A stretch of DNA of 64,000 nucleotides from Bolinopsis microptera (taxonomy: Eukaryota; Ctenophora; Tentaculata; Lobata; Bolinopsidae): assembly GCF_026151205.1 (NCBI RefSeq), contig NC_087082.1:14727365-14791364 (forward strand), written 5' to 3'. How positions within the stretch are numbered: position 1 is the first letter of the stretch; each line of letters begins with the position of its first letter. The translations under genes were made by a program, and so were the position numbers. Under the pieces are notes generated by a model. The model was not told the origin of the DNA. It was given only the letters and a program-made list of their open reading frames with translations, and ran no database searches. Positions 10,818-23,225 of the stretch are shown piece by piece.

Positions 10818-13800
10818 ACCCTAAAGCACTAAAGCACTATCATCACCCTATCTTCTTCGCTCGAATCTGCAATTATGGCTTTTCATTTGTCACCTAACAC
10901 TCAATTTGTATTACAAGATTGACAAAAGGTCAGCAATGAGGCCAAATCTAGAGTCAATCCCGCGATAATCCCACATTGGAACATTTTGTAAATTTAATAA
11001 TACTTGGATGATGGATCTTCCAAGATGCAGTCAGTCGAAACCTTAATGTCTGTAAAATTAATGAAGTTACTAGATCACGTTGTCAGTCAACTGGGGAATG
11101 TGAGAACAACAAATTCAGAATGCCAAGGGTTGACGCCTCGTGACTTTCATATTGTTTATCAAGTTTGATTATACAAGTTAGGTAGTTATATATGTAAATT
11201 AATTATATATATTAATTGAAGTAAGCAACACACCATTCCTACTGCAATAATGTGCAAAAAGTTTCAATAATCGAGTAGTCTTTTTTATCTAGTAGTTTTT
11301 TTTGTAGTGTCTTTTTTAATCTAGTAGTAGTATTTTGATATTTGTCGGCTGAAGTGGCTAGATGAACCATCTACTAATACTACTTTGGTTTACCACCAGG
11401 AACTAAAGAAATACTTATTTATAGATTATATGAGGCTCTATTCAGTGACTCTTCCACCCTTAAAGGTCCAGTTCTGAACAATGAACAAACCATGGATATT
11501 TGTATATTATTGGCTCTGTTTGATAATTAGAGTTAATGGTGTACGCATGCACATAATAAGGCCGATAATGGGAGAAGTTATATTTTAGTAGTTATATGGA
11601 TATTTGGTTCCCGCCGCGCACTGAATTCCGACAGCTCCAATTCCAATTAAGAATTCCAGCTTAAGATGTGAGCTGCCTTATGCAGAGATTTGACCCTGAC
11701 AGATTTAGATTTTTAGAGTGATCTGATCAATCACAAGCTGAACAAGTGGTTTAAGATGTTATAGTTTTGGTATATATATACACATACGGAGCTATAAAGT
11801 TATTATTCGCAAACTCTTCACGGGTAGATGCAGAGCCCTGATAACCCTAGAAAACAACAGCTAGGCTGATGAGAAAAGCTGCAGTGTCAGACTTTCTAGA
11901 GTTTTTAAGTTTAAATCGAAATTCTTCAGTTTAAACTAACAATCAGGTCCCGAGCCGGAATTCCGTTCGTCGCTTCGGAAGTTCGGAATTCAGTTTATGT
12001 CAGAATTCTGGTCGCACTTTTTCCTAATTAGAGTCGGAATTGAGTGCTAGTCGGGATTCCGTGCGTGTCTCTATATATATTTATGTATAATAAATATAAG
12101 ATATGTCATAATTAGCAGAGTTTGGACCAAAATAATTTGACGAGCCCCTATTACAAACTCATTTCAATCCTCGTTTTATCCTGTACAACAACTTCTGTTT
12201 TGTCATTGTTGGATAATTATACCCAGTTTTTATAATGGTTTTGAGGAGGAGCTGTGGGGAGCCACCCCACCAAACCGGAGCCAGGACTATTTGTGACTTA
12301 GTGGTCACTAATTATAATGATTTACAGACTGGAACTTGTACTGATGTTAATGTACTGAGTATAATGTTTACTAAACAGAATTAGTTAATTTTATGCCAGC
12401 GATTCCTCTTCAATGAGGAACAAATGCCGATCCGAATTGAGATATCATTGCACTTTACAGTCCCTCGGTAATTTGATAATTTCGCTCTGTAAGTTTGTTT
12501 TGATAGACATTTTCCACCCCTAATCCTAGTGTGCACTTCCATTTTGCGTTGCTGTTTCGTGTTCAGCTATAGTACGTGGCAGTCCAGTTTAGTTACAAGC
12601 TAGTCTGCAGGAACATTCCAGAAGCCTTAAGGAATTTGGGAACATTCCAGAAGTATCTTAACAAGCCAGTCAGCAATTTTACTGTTTTCATCAAGAATTT
12701 TAATGTGCTCTTATTTTCGTAGGTTAATCGACTTTTCAATGAAATAAACCAAAACAATTTTCATCACAACAATCACATTTTAAAAGAGCTCGCACAACTG
12801 CAACAACAAGCCAACGAATGTATCAAAATAACGCCCTCAAAACGCCATGTAACTTCTCATGGTTAATAGAAGAAAGTGTCTATCAACAAATAAATCGGTC
12901 ACGTGACAGGGCCGCGTGATAATGAGCTCTCAACACAACCTAGTAACCACCGCCTGCCCAGTGTGAATAGTAAGCGGTTTGACCAGGTATCTCCAAATAA
13001 GGCAGTGTCAAACTACTAAATATGGGCATGCTGGGGTTGCGACTGTCCAGCTAATTTAATGCGCTATGTTGCCCGTTGAAAGGTATGCCTGTGAAAGCCG
13101 TCCAATTCTAGCACTTAACTTTGAGTAAACGAACATTTGAACCGGGTATACGGCGGTCCTATTGGTGGGTTTGGAGTTCTGAAGTAGTTTAGCGCAGTTT
13201 TAAGTCGCGGACCGGACTGATTTGACCTGCTGCGAAGAGAGAATGGGGGTACGGATAAATCTATAAATATACCGTGAATGTAAGGCCACAACTTCAGTGC
13301 ACTAAATAAGTAGGGTTTAATTGATAACTATGTGTGACTATATAACACTAACGTTAGGGTTTAATTGATAACTATGTGCGTGTGTTAACAATATGTTAGA
13401 GAGAGAGAGAGAGAGAGTGCAGGACAACAATAATAAGGGTGGAGAAAAGAGAACTATAATATGACAGACATCACACCCTGGTATTATATTATCACAGATA
13501 TCAACTGATAAGATATGAGGTGTAGGAGTGCCACACTTCCGCGTTAATAATATTACTACACTTTAGTTTTAGACTACTGCTAACTGCTAAGTACTATAGA
13601 CTACTACTGTCTAATACAATACTTTAGACTGACGATGTTTACAGCGGTTTTACTTCTTCAGACCGTTAAAATGACCGCGGCAAAGTTGTGTCTATATTAT
13701 AACGAAAATGAACCTTACATTTCTGTGGCAAAAAAGCGATGTATATTTTGTTCATTCGGTATTCTGGCTAATTTTAATCATTAAAATTATCAAATTATTA

Positions 13801-14940
13801 ACTATTAAGTAAGCTAACCCAGATAACGCGACTTCCTTTATATTAAATATTAACGAATGTGGCGTACGTTTTCTGTAGAAGCTAACATACTCACATATAA
13901 CATATAACTCTCTAAGAATAAAGACCCTTAATTAATATGTAGATATAGTTGACAAGTTGAAAGCACGATAATTTTAACAAACATTAGGTCACATATTTTA
14001 ATCATATTAGGTCATAATACGTCACATAGGCCAAATCTATAATGGCCAATACAATTATGATATTGATGACTTGCATAAAGAAACCCAGAATCAAACTGTC
14101 CTCAATTGGGTCGAAGTGACAGAAAGTTGCTGACAATTTACACTCAGTAACGACGGTTAACTTTGGCGAAGGCTTCAGCGTCTTTAATTTTAAAGGACTC
14201 ACCGTCTTTAAATTTGCTGGTAGAAGTGAGGTCAGTGTGTGAAATGTGCTTTATTACATCCGATCTATTTTGACACCTGTTGTGGCGTCTTTAATTTTCA
14301 ATTTTGAAGCCTTGCCACGTTCAATTTTTTTTTCATTTGAAGGCTTTGTCTTTATAAATCACGTTTATAAAAAACAAACTGAGTGTACTGAAGGTTAATT
14401 TAATAACTTTGAATATAATAAAAGAGGGATAAGTGCTTTATTGAATTGTAGTTTTATTTACGGTATAAACATGTTCATATGGTTTTACCCAGCTGAACAG
14501 CCTTTCAGGCGCTGATGATGCTGATCGTATTGTGGTGATTCCAATTCTTCGTTAATAATATTAATAAGTGGCAGATTAATTTTCTTTCTTCAAAATAAAA
14601 ACAATTGCACGTGTACCTACTGTGCATAAAAAACAATGGAATTTTTAATTGAACCGAAGCTCGATGGAGTCAGATCTTTGCTCAGGCGCTCAGCGTTATT
14701 GAACTTTTTATTAAGTTTAATTAAGTTAAAACAAACTCAATAGGTACGACTCAATCAAACGAATGACTGAAGTGTTTGAGCTTATCCTATTGGATAAAGA
14801 TATGACGATCCTTTTATCTAAACTTATTTGATCTCGCACGAGCGCTATTGTCAGACAACAGCAGATGTCCTACAGGCTAGTAGACGCCCTCAGCTATCTG
14901 CACCTATCAGATGTCCCGCTCATCATTGCACACTTTAAAA
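10818..14940. other. Intergenic, no gene seen
   Basis: AT-rich DNA between the divergent Tyr-rich and channel genes. It holds a (GA)n microsatellite at 13398-13417, a short direct repeat (GGGTTTAATTGATAACTATG) at about 13314 and 13357, and scattered GAATTCC motifs at about 11620-12060. I see no exon-like ORF with splice sites. Confidence 0.5.
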
Positions 14941-14945
14941 AGGCC

Positions 14946-14984
14946 CACGTGATAGTCACGTGATAGCCACGTGATAGTCACGTG
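14946..14984 (+). promoter_or_regulatory. Four CACGTG E-boxes at 11-bp spacing
   Basis: CACGTG begins at 14946, 14957, 14968 and 14979 (unit CACGTGATAGT), so all four sites lie on the same helical face. They sit about 300 bp upstream of the channel start codon. A TATATATT element follows at about 14992. CACGTG binds bHLH-ZIP and other bHLH factors. A promoter role is inferred from position. Confidence 0.5.
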
Positions 14985-15276
14985 ATACCATGTATATATT
15001 CAAGTGAGCAGCGAGCTGGAGCACTGCCCACACACATGTTGACAGAGGGGCGAGTGAGACTAGCTGTGAGACTGGGTCATTAGTGCACGGAACTTTTCAG
15101 TGAGGCCTCTTTTTAACAAATGTCGTCAGTTCTTGTCCATTTCATCTCTATTTATAATGCCCACACGATCCATTTGCTACGTTTTGTTTACTATACTCTT
15201 GTTTATTGTGAAGTACCTATACTAAGTTCGTAAGGTTTTGTCATTGAAATAAAATTGTGTTAACCTTGTCTAAGGT

Positions 15277-17722
15277 ATGGTGATAATAGATGCTGAGCCG
15301 TGGGCGGAGGAGAAACCAAATGACGAACTTTCGGTGGGATCAAACAAACAACTGTTTGGGTTCCAGGATCTAGCGAGTGACTATTACCAGGTAAAATAGA
15401 AACGTGGGAATACCTTGTTGTAACGCAAAGTGACAGGTCCTTCTTCTGCAACCTTACTGATATAGCTTACTTTGAATTAACATTTTATACTTATTTAATA
15501 CTATTTTTGGAGAGTTTTCTCATTAGAAACCCCTTGTCTGGTAATCTTAGGTGGAATGTTAGGTATCCCAGCTATTTTCCAGACGATCTTGGAAGTATTC
15601 TTACTTTATTCTAGCTAATATTGGAAGTATTCTAACTATTTTTCAGGTCCTACGCCAGCACAGCAGGCCCCGGGTCTGCAGGTTTCTCTGGACTATCACA
15701 ATTACCTTCCTGATGGGGATCACCTTCTACATGATCTACAAGCTAGTGTACGACTTCCTCCAGTTCAACTCCTTCAACGTCTCCTCCACCAAGTGGAAGG
15801 ATCATGTAATCCTGCCTGCTATATCAATATGCGGCACTAACTTCATCAATTACACCCTTCTCTCAACTGAACTCAGTGAACACCACACTGACACTGGGGA
15901 TCTTCTACAAGACTTTGACGACCTCCTCACAGATGTCATCAAGTTCTCCACTTACGGTAACATCCTGAACGAGCTGAACTTGACCAAGTACTCTGATCTG
16001 CTGGAGTGGGAGGGGGAGAACGGGTCGATAGCCCTGCGGTTCAAGACGGGGATATATGACATGTTGGTGGGGGAGTTCGACTACTTGTTCAGGGGTTCGG
16101 GGTTCATAATAGAGAACCCCCAGAAAGTAGTGAACCCCTCAGCGCTGGGAATGTGTTTTGAACTCAATGATGGGGGTCTGATGAAGCAGGACATCAGCGG
16201 AGCAAACGGAGGGATTGTTATTGATCTGGACGCTAAAGTAAAGGATTATCTCTTCACCACCTCCACCAAGGGGTTCGTAGTCTTCATAAGGGACCAGGAT
16301 GAAACAGTGATGTTGAACCAGGGAGGTTACCTCGTCTCTCCAGGCACAGAAGCCTTTCTCAAGCTGTCAGCCCGGTCTGTCACCAGACTGGGGAAGCCCC
16401 ACGGGACTTGCAAAAACAATTTGAGTAAGTACTCCAAATATGGGAAGAGGTTTGAGAGTGTCAGGGAGTGCAAGCAGAGACAGACCATAGAAGCTATGGT
16501 CGAGCATTGCGGCTGTATCCCCTGGTATTTTGCCAACAGAATGCTCAGCTTGAAGAAGTATAATGTTCTAGATGACGCAGTAAGGTTAACACAGGAAGAA
16601 GAAGGATCTGGTCATCAGGATATCAAACATCACAGAGATGAGGACCATGAAGAGGAGGCTGAGTCTGGAGTAGAGCATAAACACGCTGGGGTTTATCTTA
16701 ATACTGGAGGAGATGGACATGATGGTGAGGATGCTGGACATGATGATGATGATGATGATGATGATGGACACATTGAAGATGATGATCTTACCAATGAAGA
16801 TGCTGAACACACTGAAGAAGAGAAGTCCCACAAGAGAAGATCCATTAACGGTTCACGACAAAAAAGAGAATTACCTAAAAAGCTCGAGAGAGCTTTTAAG
16901 AAAGCTAGGAGAAGAGATGATCATCTCTACGATGAGCCGGTACGTTTTAAAAGAGGCAGCTCACATGAAGGCGCCACCGATGCCCCCGAGTCTGCCACAG
17001 AGTTCGCAACGGAGTGGTGGCCCACTGCAGCGCCTATCTACAACACCAACTACTCGGACTACATCTGCACCTTCACAATCCAAGCAGTGTGTGACAGTGT
17101 TATAGAGGATGAGATAAAGGAGGGCACATTAAAGATGGAGGGGTGTCCGGAGCCGTGCCAGTACAATGAGTGGGATGTGGAGCTAGCCACCACTGTCTTC
17201 CCCTCGACTGAGAAGTACTTTGAAAAGTTCATCCAGTTTGAGGTGTATGTGGATCCGGCTCCTGATTTCAAGTACGCCCGAGAGAACATGGCCAGGATCC
17301 ACATCTTCTACGATGACATTAAGATGGACGTGTTGGAGCAGGAGAAAGCGTACGAGGCCCAGAACTTCATAGCTGAGTTTGGGGGTACTGTAGATCTCTT
17401 TATTGGCTTCTCGTTCTTCACCATATTCCAACTTATAGAGATAGGCATTGCAGCTTGTATCTACAAATGCCTAGGGAGGAGAAGACAATCTCCTTCATGT
17501 TCTAAAAAGGACGATACTCTTCCTTCTCTGGATGAGAGGGATACTGCACGTGCAAATGAGCTGGATACTGCATGTGCAAATGGGAATGGTAAGACTGGTG
17601 ACGAGACAATAGAAATAAATATTATTGGTATCAGTTTAGATGATCGAGATAAAACGGACAAAAAAGATAACAACTATGTAAATGTCGACATTTCTAACAC
17701 TAATAGGACAGCATATGAGTGA
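15277..17722 (+). CDS. DEG/ENaC-family sodium channel subunit, 729 aa
   Basis: Two exons, 15277-15390 and 15647-17722, joined in phase 0. This is a trimeric, plasma-membrane, amiloride-type cation channel subunit by family knowledge. The N-terminus is short and cytosolic. TM1 is at about residues 50-71 (FLWTITITFLMGITFYMIY). The large extracellular domain has Cys at about 313, 326 and 328 (HCGCIPWYF), then ECP-like Cys pairs (GCPEPCQYNEW). A conserved pre-TM2 block (ARENMARIHIFYDD) leads to TM2 at about 617-645 with GGTVDLFIGFS, including the G-x-S selectivity motif. A cytosolic tail of about 84 residues follows. An insert of about 165 residues after the PWYF motif is rich in His/Asp/Glu, with an eight-Asp run encoded by GAT repeats, then dibasic sites KSHKRR, RQKR and RFKR. 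The usual His-Gly motif before TM1 is not seen. Subtype and gating ligand cannot be told. Confidence 0.96.
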
Positions 17723-17998
17723 ATATATTGTTGATGAATGAAGACTGTGATATAGAAACTTGAACGTGAAAAAACTTTTAAAAGCAAAGTATTTAAACAT
17801 TGAAACTTCTTACGATTGTTGGATTTAGTCTATTTGAAAGTAGTTACTTACTTAAACATTATCGAATTATTAAAAATATGTTTAAGTTAAAACATGTAAC
17901 TGTAATTAATCGCGTCAGAGAATTTGTCTTATATTAGGCGTTTCTTAGTATTTACGTTTACTTAGTATTTACTTTCAGAAGCCTTGTCACTTATCCCA

Positions 17999-18004
17999 AT
18001 AAAT
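17999..18004 (+). terminator. Poly(A) signal of the channel gene
   Basis: AATAAA lies about 280 bp after the channel stop codon, in AT-rich 3' flank with no earlier canonical signal noticed. Confidence 0.5.
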
Positions 18005-18497
18005 AACTACAAGTAAGAAAACTTAGAGATGACACGAATCGTCCCAGGACTAGCCTAAAAAGAACATATCACCAGCCCAGATTGCAAAGAGAATACTCCC
18101 CATTTCACCGCCAGCATGATCTTATCTTCGTTACATTCCTGGCGAACTAACAAACATTCTATCGCCGTTCGTACAAACCCAAATAAAGTAACATATAATC
18201 AACACTGTCATATATTCCGCACCATCCCCGCTGACGGTCGAATCAGCATGATGGAACAGCTTCCACCCCTAGCAGCTTTATCAAGTGACTGGCTAAATGT
18301 CAGTGCGCGGAGTAAGCGCTACAAATACTAACTCAGCATAATAACAATGTGTTGCAAGTGCACCAGAGACTGGAAGCCTTACTTTACTACAATTATGAGA
18401 CTATGTTATTACTGATATTATGCAGATTGCAGATAGTAAGAAGCATATTGTAGGATGATGGCCTGTGAACTGGCCTGTTAAGTGAACGTTTTATTAG

Positions 18498-18758
18498 TCA
18501 CGTGTTGCCCTTATAAGGTAATGTTGTTAGTCACGTGATTCCCTTATAAGGTTATGTGAGCGATATCGCTTCCTTTGTGATTATGTCTAGTTGTTTGGAG
18601 CTAGGTTGTAGCGGTCCGCTGCCTTTAAAACATTTGCAGAATCGAGGCAATATCTGACACAGCAATTAAGCAATTACGAGTAGGACCAATATCATGAATA
18701 TAGGGACACTTCTAACGTGAACAAAACAGGTGCAAAGAAGGAGAATACCCATATAAGG
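18498..18758. promoter_or_regulatory. Paired E-box and CArG motifs
   Basis: TAGTCACGTG followed a few bases later by CCTTATAAGG occurs twice (CArG at 18509 and 18542). A further CArG box CCATATAAGG lies at 18749. These lie downstream of the channel gene. Function is unknown. Confidence 0.4.
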
Positions 18759-18759
18759 T

Positions 18760-19620
18760 TAAACGCTATATTGACTTGATAACACCTCCTTATTGTAATA
18801 GCCTGTCATTAATAAATGGCAGTTCAATTTAAAAAACGTAAAGCAAAAGCTAAAAATGATAAATACTACTATAAGGCAACGTTATGATCTTAATTATACC
18901 ATATGTATCGATAAGTGAAAATGATCAAGTGCACAAGAATAACGTAAATTTACTGTTTAGTAGAGGCGTTGTATTCCAAAAAAACAGCAGAGAAACGGCA
19001 AAAAATAACAAACTGCAATAAAGGTTAATTAGAATAAAATCATTTCAATATATAATTTACCAAGCCCAACAAGCTGTAAAGTGTAAAGGGTAGCCGCGTC
19101 TGAATTATGAGATGTGCCGCAATTATCTCTAAAATGAATTATACGGCAGATAATGTGCACTATTATATTGGAGGGTGGCTAGGGGAGGCTGGCTATAGTA
19201 ACAGGTTCTGTCAGTCCGGGAAAGGAAGCTTCCACCACCAACCAAACTATCCGGCTCCAGCCAGAGAGAGGAGAGAATGCTGATTGGTCCGGAGAGGAGA
19301 ATACTGGACGCTGATTGGAGGAGGAGTGTCCTACTTTTTAACCGCTACACTTTTAAATAATTGAATTACCTTGAAATGCTTAAGTTGTACATTAAAATGC
19401 TGTGCAAACCGTTGCCAAAGAGGATTGGGTAGAATATTATGTTAATAAAGTTAAGTAATATTAATCAATTTCTCTGAGAAGAGTTTGATTTTAAACGCGC
19501 TCTAACGGACGTTTTGAGAGCTGAAAATCTCGCAATTATTGAGGCAAAAAAGCAACAAACAGACTAACAAACATACTAACAGCGGAAGAAGCACATTATC
19601 GGAGTAATTGATTTCAAAGT
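18760..19620. other. Intergenic, nothing recognised
   Basis: AT-rich sequence with no splice-bounded ORF and no clear repeat. Confidence 0.4.
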
Positions 19621-19628
19621 TGGGCTAT

Positions 19629-19935
19629 CGGGAAAATTCTAGCAAACATTTGCAATCGGGTAAATTCTTACAAACATTTGCAAACGGGTAAATCCTAACA
19701 AACATTTGCAATCGGGTAAATTCTAACAAACATTTGCGATCGGGTAAATTCTAACAAACATTTGCAATCGGGTAAATTATAACAAACATTTGCGATCGGG
19801 TAAATTATAACAAACATTTGCGATCGGGTAAATTCTAACAAACATTTGCGATCGGGTAAATCCTAACAAACATTTGCAATCGGGTAAATTCTAACAAACA
19901 TTTGCAATCGGGTAAATTCTAACAAACATTTGCAG
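19629..19935. repeat. 28-bp tandem array, about 11 copies
   Basis: Units are built on CATTTGCRATCGGGTAAATT. The main variation is TTTGCGATCGGG versus TTTGCAATCGGG, that is CpG versus CpA. Confidence 0.95.
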
Positions 19936-21834
19936 GGAGGTGAGGTTAACGCGGCGTCAGTGTCCTGCATGAGATGAAGTCTTACAAAATATCATCTTTT
20001 ACTGCGTTCTGTTATAGATTCCTTACATTAGCAACTAAATGTAACGGAATAACACTGGCAGTAATGTTATATTATTTCAACACGTAAGGTTCCGCTAATT
20101 TTCAACGTTGCAGCCGGAACTTTATTTAAAGATCTGATATTATTAGGAACCTTCAATCAAGGGAATGTTGTGAAACAATCAAAAACTGTAAGGACAGACT
20201 CAAGAGAGTTCACTAATCCTTGTAGCAACGCGAAAGTTTTAAAGCAAATTAGAAGAGAATCCGTTTTTACGTTAGCTTCAACCAAGGGAAAGTCAATCGC
20301 AAGAAATCACAGACGGCAAAACAAGCTGAGCATTTTGACAGTTATTTTTGAAACCATAGAAAGAGAGCTCGGAGTTGATTAAATCATGGGCTAAACTGAC
20401 GTGTCGAGAGAGGGTACACTACGGCTTTATAGGCTACTATATACTGCTTTACTACTACACTACAACAACTACACTACAACAATGGGAGATGATGGGAACT
20501 ATGAAGGAACCGAGGGATCTTCCCTGATAGATATTATAGTAGTATTAAAGTGGTATTATAGTATTATAGTAGTAGTGAGGGGTAGAAGAGGGAGGCTACT
20601 AGTGACCAGCAGAGTTTGTGGAGAGTTCTGCAGTTAGCTCTGCTGTCAACACCACAACTCGCTTAGCCAATCAGAGGCCTGCATCTCCCCCCGGCAACCT
20701 ATCACAACGCAGTGTCCGGCGATAACTTGGGAATCCTACATTGTGGAAAAACAACTGGCAAAGCTTAGCGTATGCAGGATGCTGCAGCAGCGTGTTCACG
20801 CTTAGTGTACCTGTTTATTTCTGGTTACTAACTGGGTAGTACCTAGTTAGTAACTAGTACTGATGCTACTTTTACTGATCTAGAGGAGATGAAGAGAGAG
20901 ATGTGAAGTTGGGGGAACTGAGCTGAGGGATCTTGTGAAGGATCTAAAAGGACACTGCCGGAATACAGTTAGGGGAGTGGCTACTTATAGAGAGAGAGAG
21001 AGTGAGTGTTTATTTGTAGAGAGCACTACACGAACAACGTAAATGAGAACAGCAGTGTACCAGTTTACAAGTTTTAAAATGCTGGTGTCCGAGCAGTGGA
21101 CGCGAAACTATTGAACTACAACTTAAGTTTAACAACAGTAATGATTGCGATAGAGTGGACGGCAGTCGAGGCAGTTGACTGGTCACTAAGTAACTAGGAA
21201 CTAGTTAGTACCTGGTTACTAAGTGACTAGGAACAATATTGACAACCATTATACAAGGCGTAGTGGTTACTAAGTAACTAGGAACAATATTGACAACCCC
21301 ACAACCATTATACAAGGCGTAATGTGTGGCACCTTGTTACATGCCATTACCTAAAATATTAGAGCTGCACGATCTAATTACACGAGCCCGGATCAGACCT
21401 GGAACTACGAATATCTGGGTAATGAGATTTGTGAGGCACACACGGGGTCACAGGTAAAATACAATGAACCTCTAATATATTAAACAAGTCATTGTTAAAT
21501 TGGAAGTGACAGGTATGTTCAGCTAAATCGGATTCAGGTTATTTTTGAATTGGAAATGACAGCTACAATATCCTAAATTAATTTGGCGTAGTGGTAAGCT
21601 CTCCCAACCTACCTGTGTAACAAATCATTGTGTTTCAAAATAAAGAGCGTGATATCTGCCCACACCTCCAAGCCAGCAGCTCTACAAAACTGCAGCCCTA
21701 CTATGGCTTGCTGGAGAGTTTTCCAGAATAATTCCAACACATAATGTTGTTGATAGATGTTGTCAACTGGGAGTAACCACGTGGTGGTCCCGTGACTACA
21801 CTGGCTGTGCTGCAGTTATTTCAGGTTCACTCTC
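19936..21834. other. Intergenic, no gene seen
   Basis: Short ORFs at 20170-20382 and 20401-20637 lack recognisable domains or splice context and are not called. It contains (GA)n at about 20988, and repeated short motifs such as TAACTAGGAACAATATTGACAAC at about 21228 and 21278. Confidence 0.4.
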
Positions 21835-22007
21835 AGCTGGTCACATGGGGTCAGTTTGGGGGTCACATGGGGTCAGTTTGGGGGTCACGAGGGGTCAGGT
21901 TAAGGTGGGTTTGCAGTTTAGTGGTGAGATCTTAGTCAAATACCTCCCGTCACGGTCAACAAAGCAAGACTTGTGGGATTTGTAGGTTAGAGTCGGGACA
22001 ACTGGTG

Positions 22008-22420
22008 ATGTTACTTAGTGACGTTACTTAGTGACGTTACCTGGTGACGTTACTTAGTGACGTTACCTGGTGATATTACCTGGTGACGTTACCTGGTGAC
22101 GTAACCTAGTGATGTTACCTAGTGACGTTACCTAGTGATGTTACTTAGTGATGTTACCTGGTGATGTTACTTAGTGATGTTACCTAGTGATGTTACCTGG
22201 TGACGTTACCTAGTGATGTTACTTAGTGATGTTACCTGGTGACGTTACCTGGTGATGTAACTTAGTGATGTTACCTAGTGATGTTACCTAGTGATGTTAC
22301 CTGGTGATGTTACCTGGTGACGTTACCTGGTGGTGTTACTTAGTGATGTTACCTGGTGATGTTACCTAGTGATGTTACCTAGTGATGTTGCTTAGTGATA
22401 TTACTTAGTGACGTTACTTT
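22008..22420. repeat. 14-bp tandem array, about 29 copies
   Basis: The unit is GTGATGTTACCTAG with GACGTT/GATGTT and TAGT/TGGT variants. A shorter GGTCACATGGGGTCAGTTTG repeat lies just before it at about 21838-21900. Confidence 0.95.
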
Positions 22421-22599
22421 GGAACTACTTAGAATTTGATGAATTTTCTTTTTATGATATTGGGCCTCCCGCATTTAAAATAAAAATTGAAGTTTTAATA
22501 ATATCCAAATCTTACTGATGTATCAACGCTTTGCACTTATAGCCGCTTAATAAGACAAAGGAATGAAAAAAAGTTCGGTTCTATAAGAATAATATATAT

Positions 22600-23225
22600 T
22601 ACTAGAAACCCGCCGCTAGTCGAAAGCTTTGTTCGAGGAAATTTTAAGCATCAGTTATGTTTTAATTTCTCTTCATCATATAGCCCCAAAACGATACTTT
22701 TTACCGCATCAAAAAATTTCAATCACAACCAAAGTTATAAATATATATAGGTATATAGCGTCATGAGGGTAAATGTGAGCTAGTTGTGAAATTCTGACGT
22801 AGCATACAGCATAACACCGCGCGTTGAAATCCGCTGTAGTCGACACTATAAGGGAGCGAATTTAATTAGAAAACAACAATATTTTTGTTGATTGTGTGTG
22901 CGCGGCGTAATGTCAGCATTGTGTGTAGCTCTAGCGAATTTTAAAAAATCAGTTATGTTTTAATTTCTCTTCATCATATAGCTCTGTTATACTGTAGACA
23001 TAATGGAATTTATCTAACAATGGCGACAGCGTTGTTAGTATTCGGATTCCCAAAACGATACTTTTTACCGCATCAAAAATACCAATCACAACCAAAGTTA
23101 TGAATATAAGTCATAGCGTGAGCGTAAATGTGAGCTAGTTTTGAAATTATGACGTAGCAATAGCATACAGCATAACAACGCGCGTAGTTATGCTGTATGC
23201 TACGTCATAATTTCAAAACTCAAAA
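22600..23225. repeat. Dispersed repeat, two tandem copies, ending in a palindrome
   Basis: TCAGTTATGTTTTAATTTCT and CGATACTTTTTACCGCATCA blocks occur at about 22650-22830 and again at about 22950-23180. Related GCATCAAAAA/ATCACAACC sequence is found at about 42925 and 59660, so this is a genome-dispersed family. Positions 23138-23177 and 23187-23219 are inverted repeats. Confidence 0.75.

Noticed and set aside
10219-10819. ORFs of 113 and 183 codons, YQVYIKFISSL repeats
   Set aside because: Artefacts of the 11-bp AT-rich array.
16586-17673. Minus-strand and shifted-frame ORFs inside the channel gene
   Set aside because: Shadows of the 729-residue channel frame, caused partly by the GAT repeat.
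21585-21640. tRNA-like GGCGTAGTGGTAAGC
   Set aside because: It resembles an A box, but there is no B box at the right distance and no cloverleaf.
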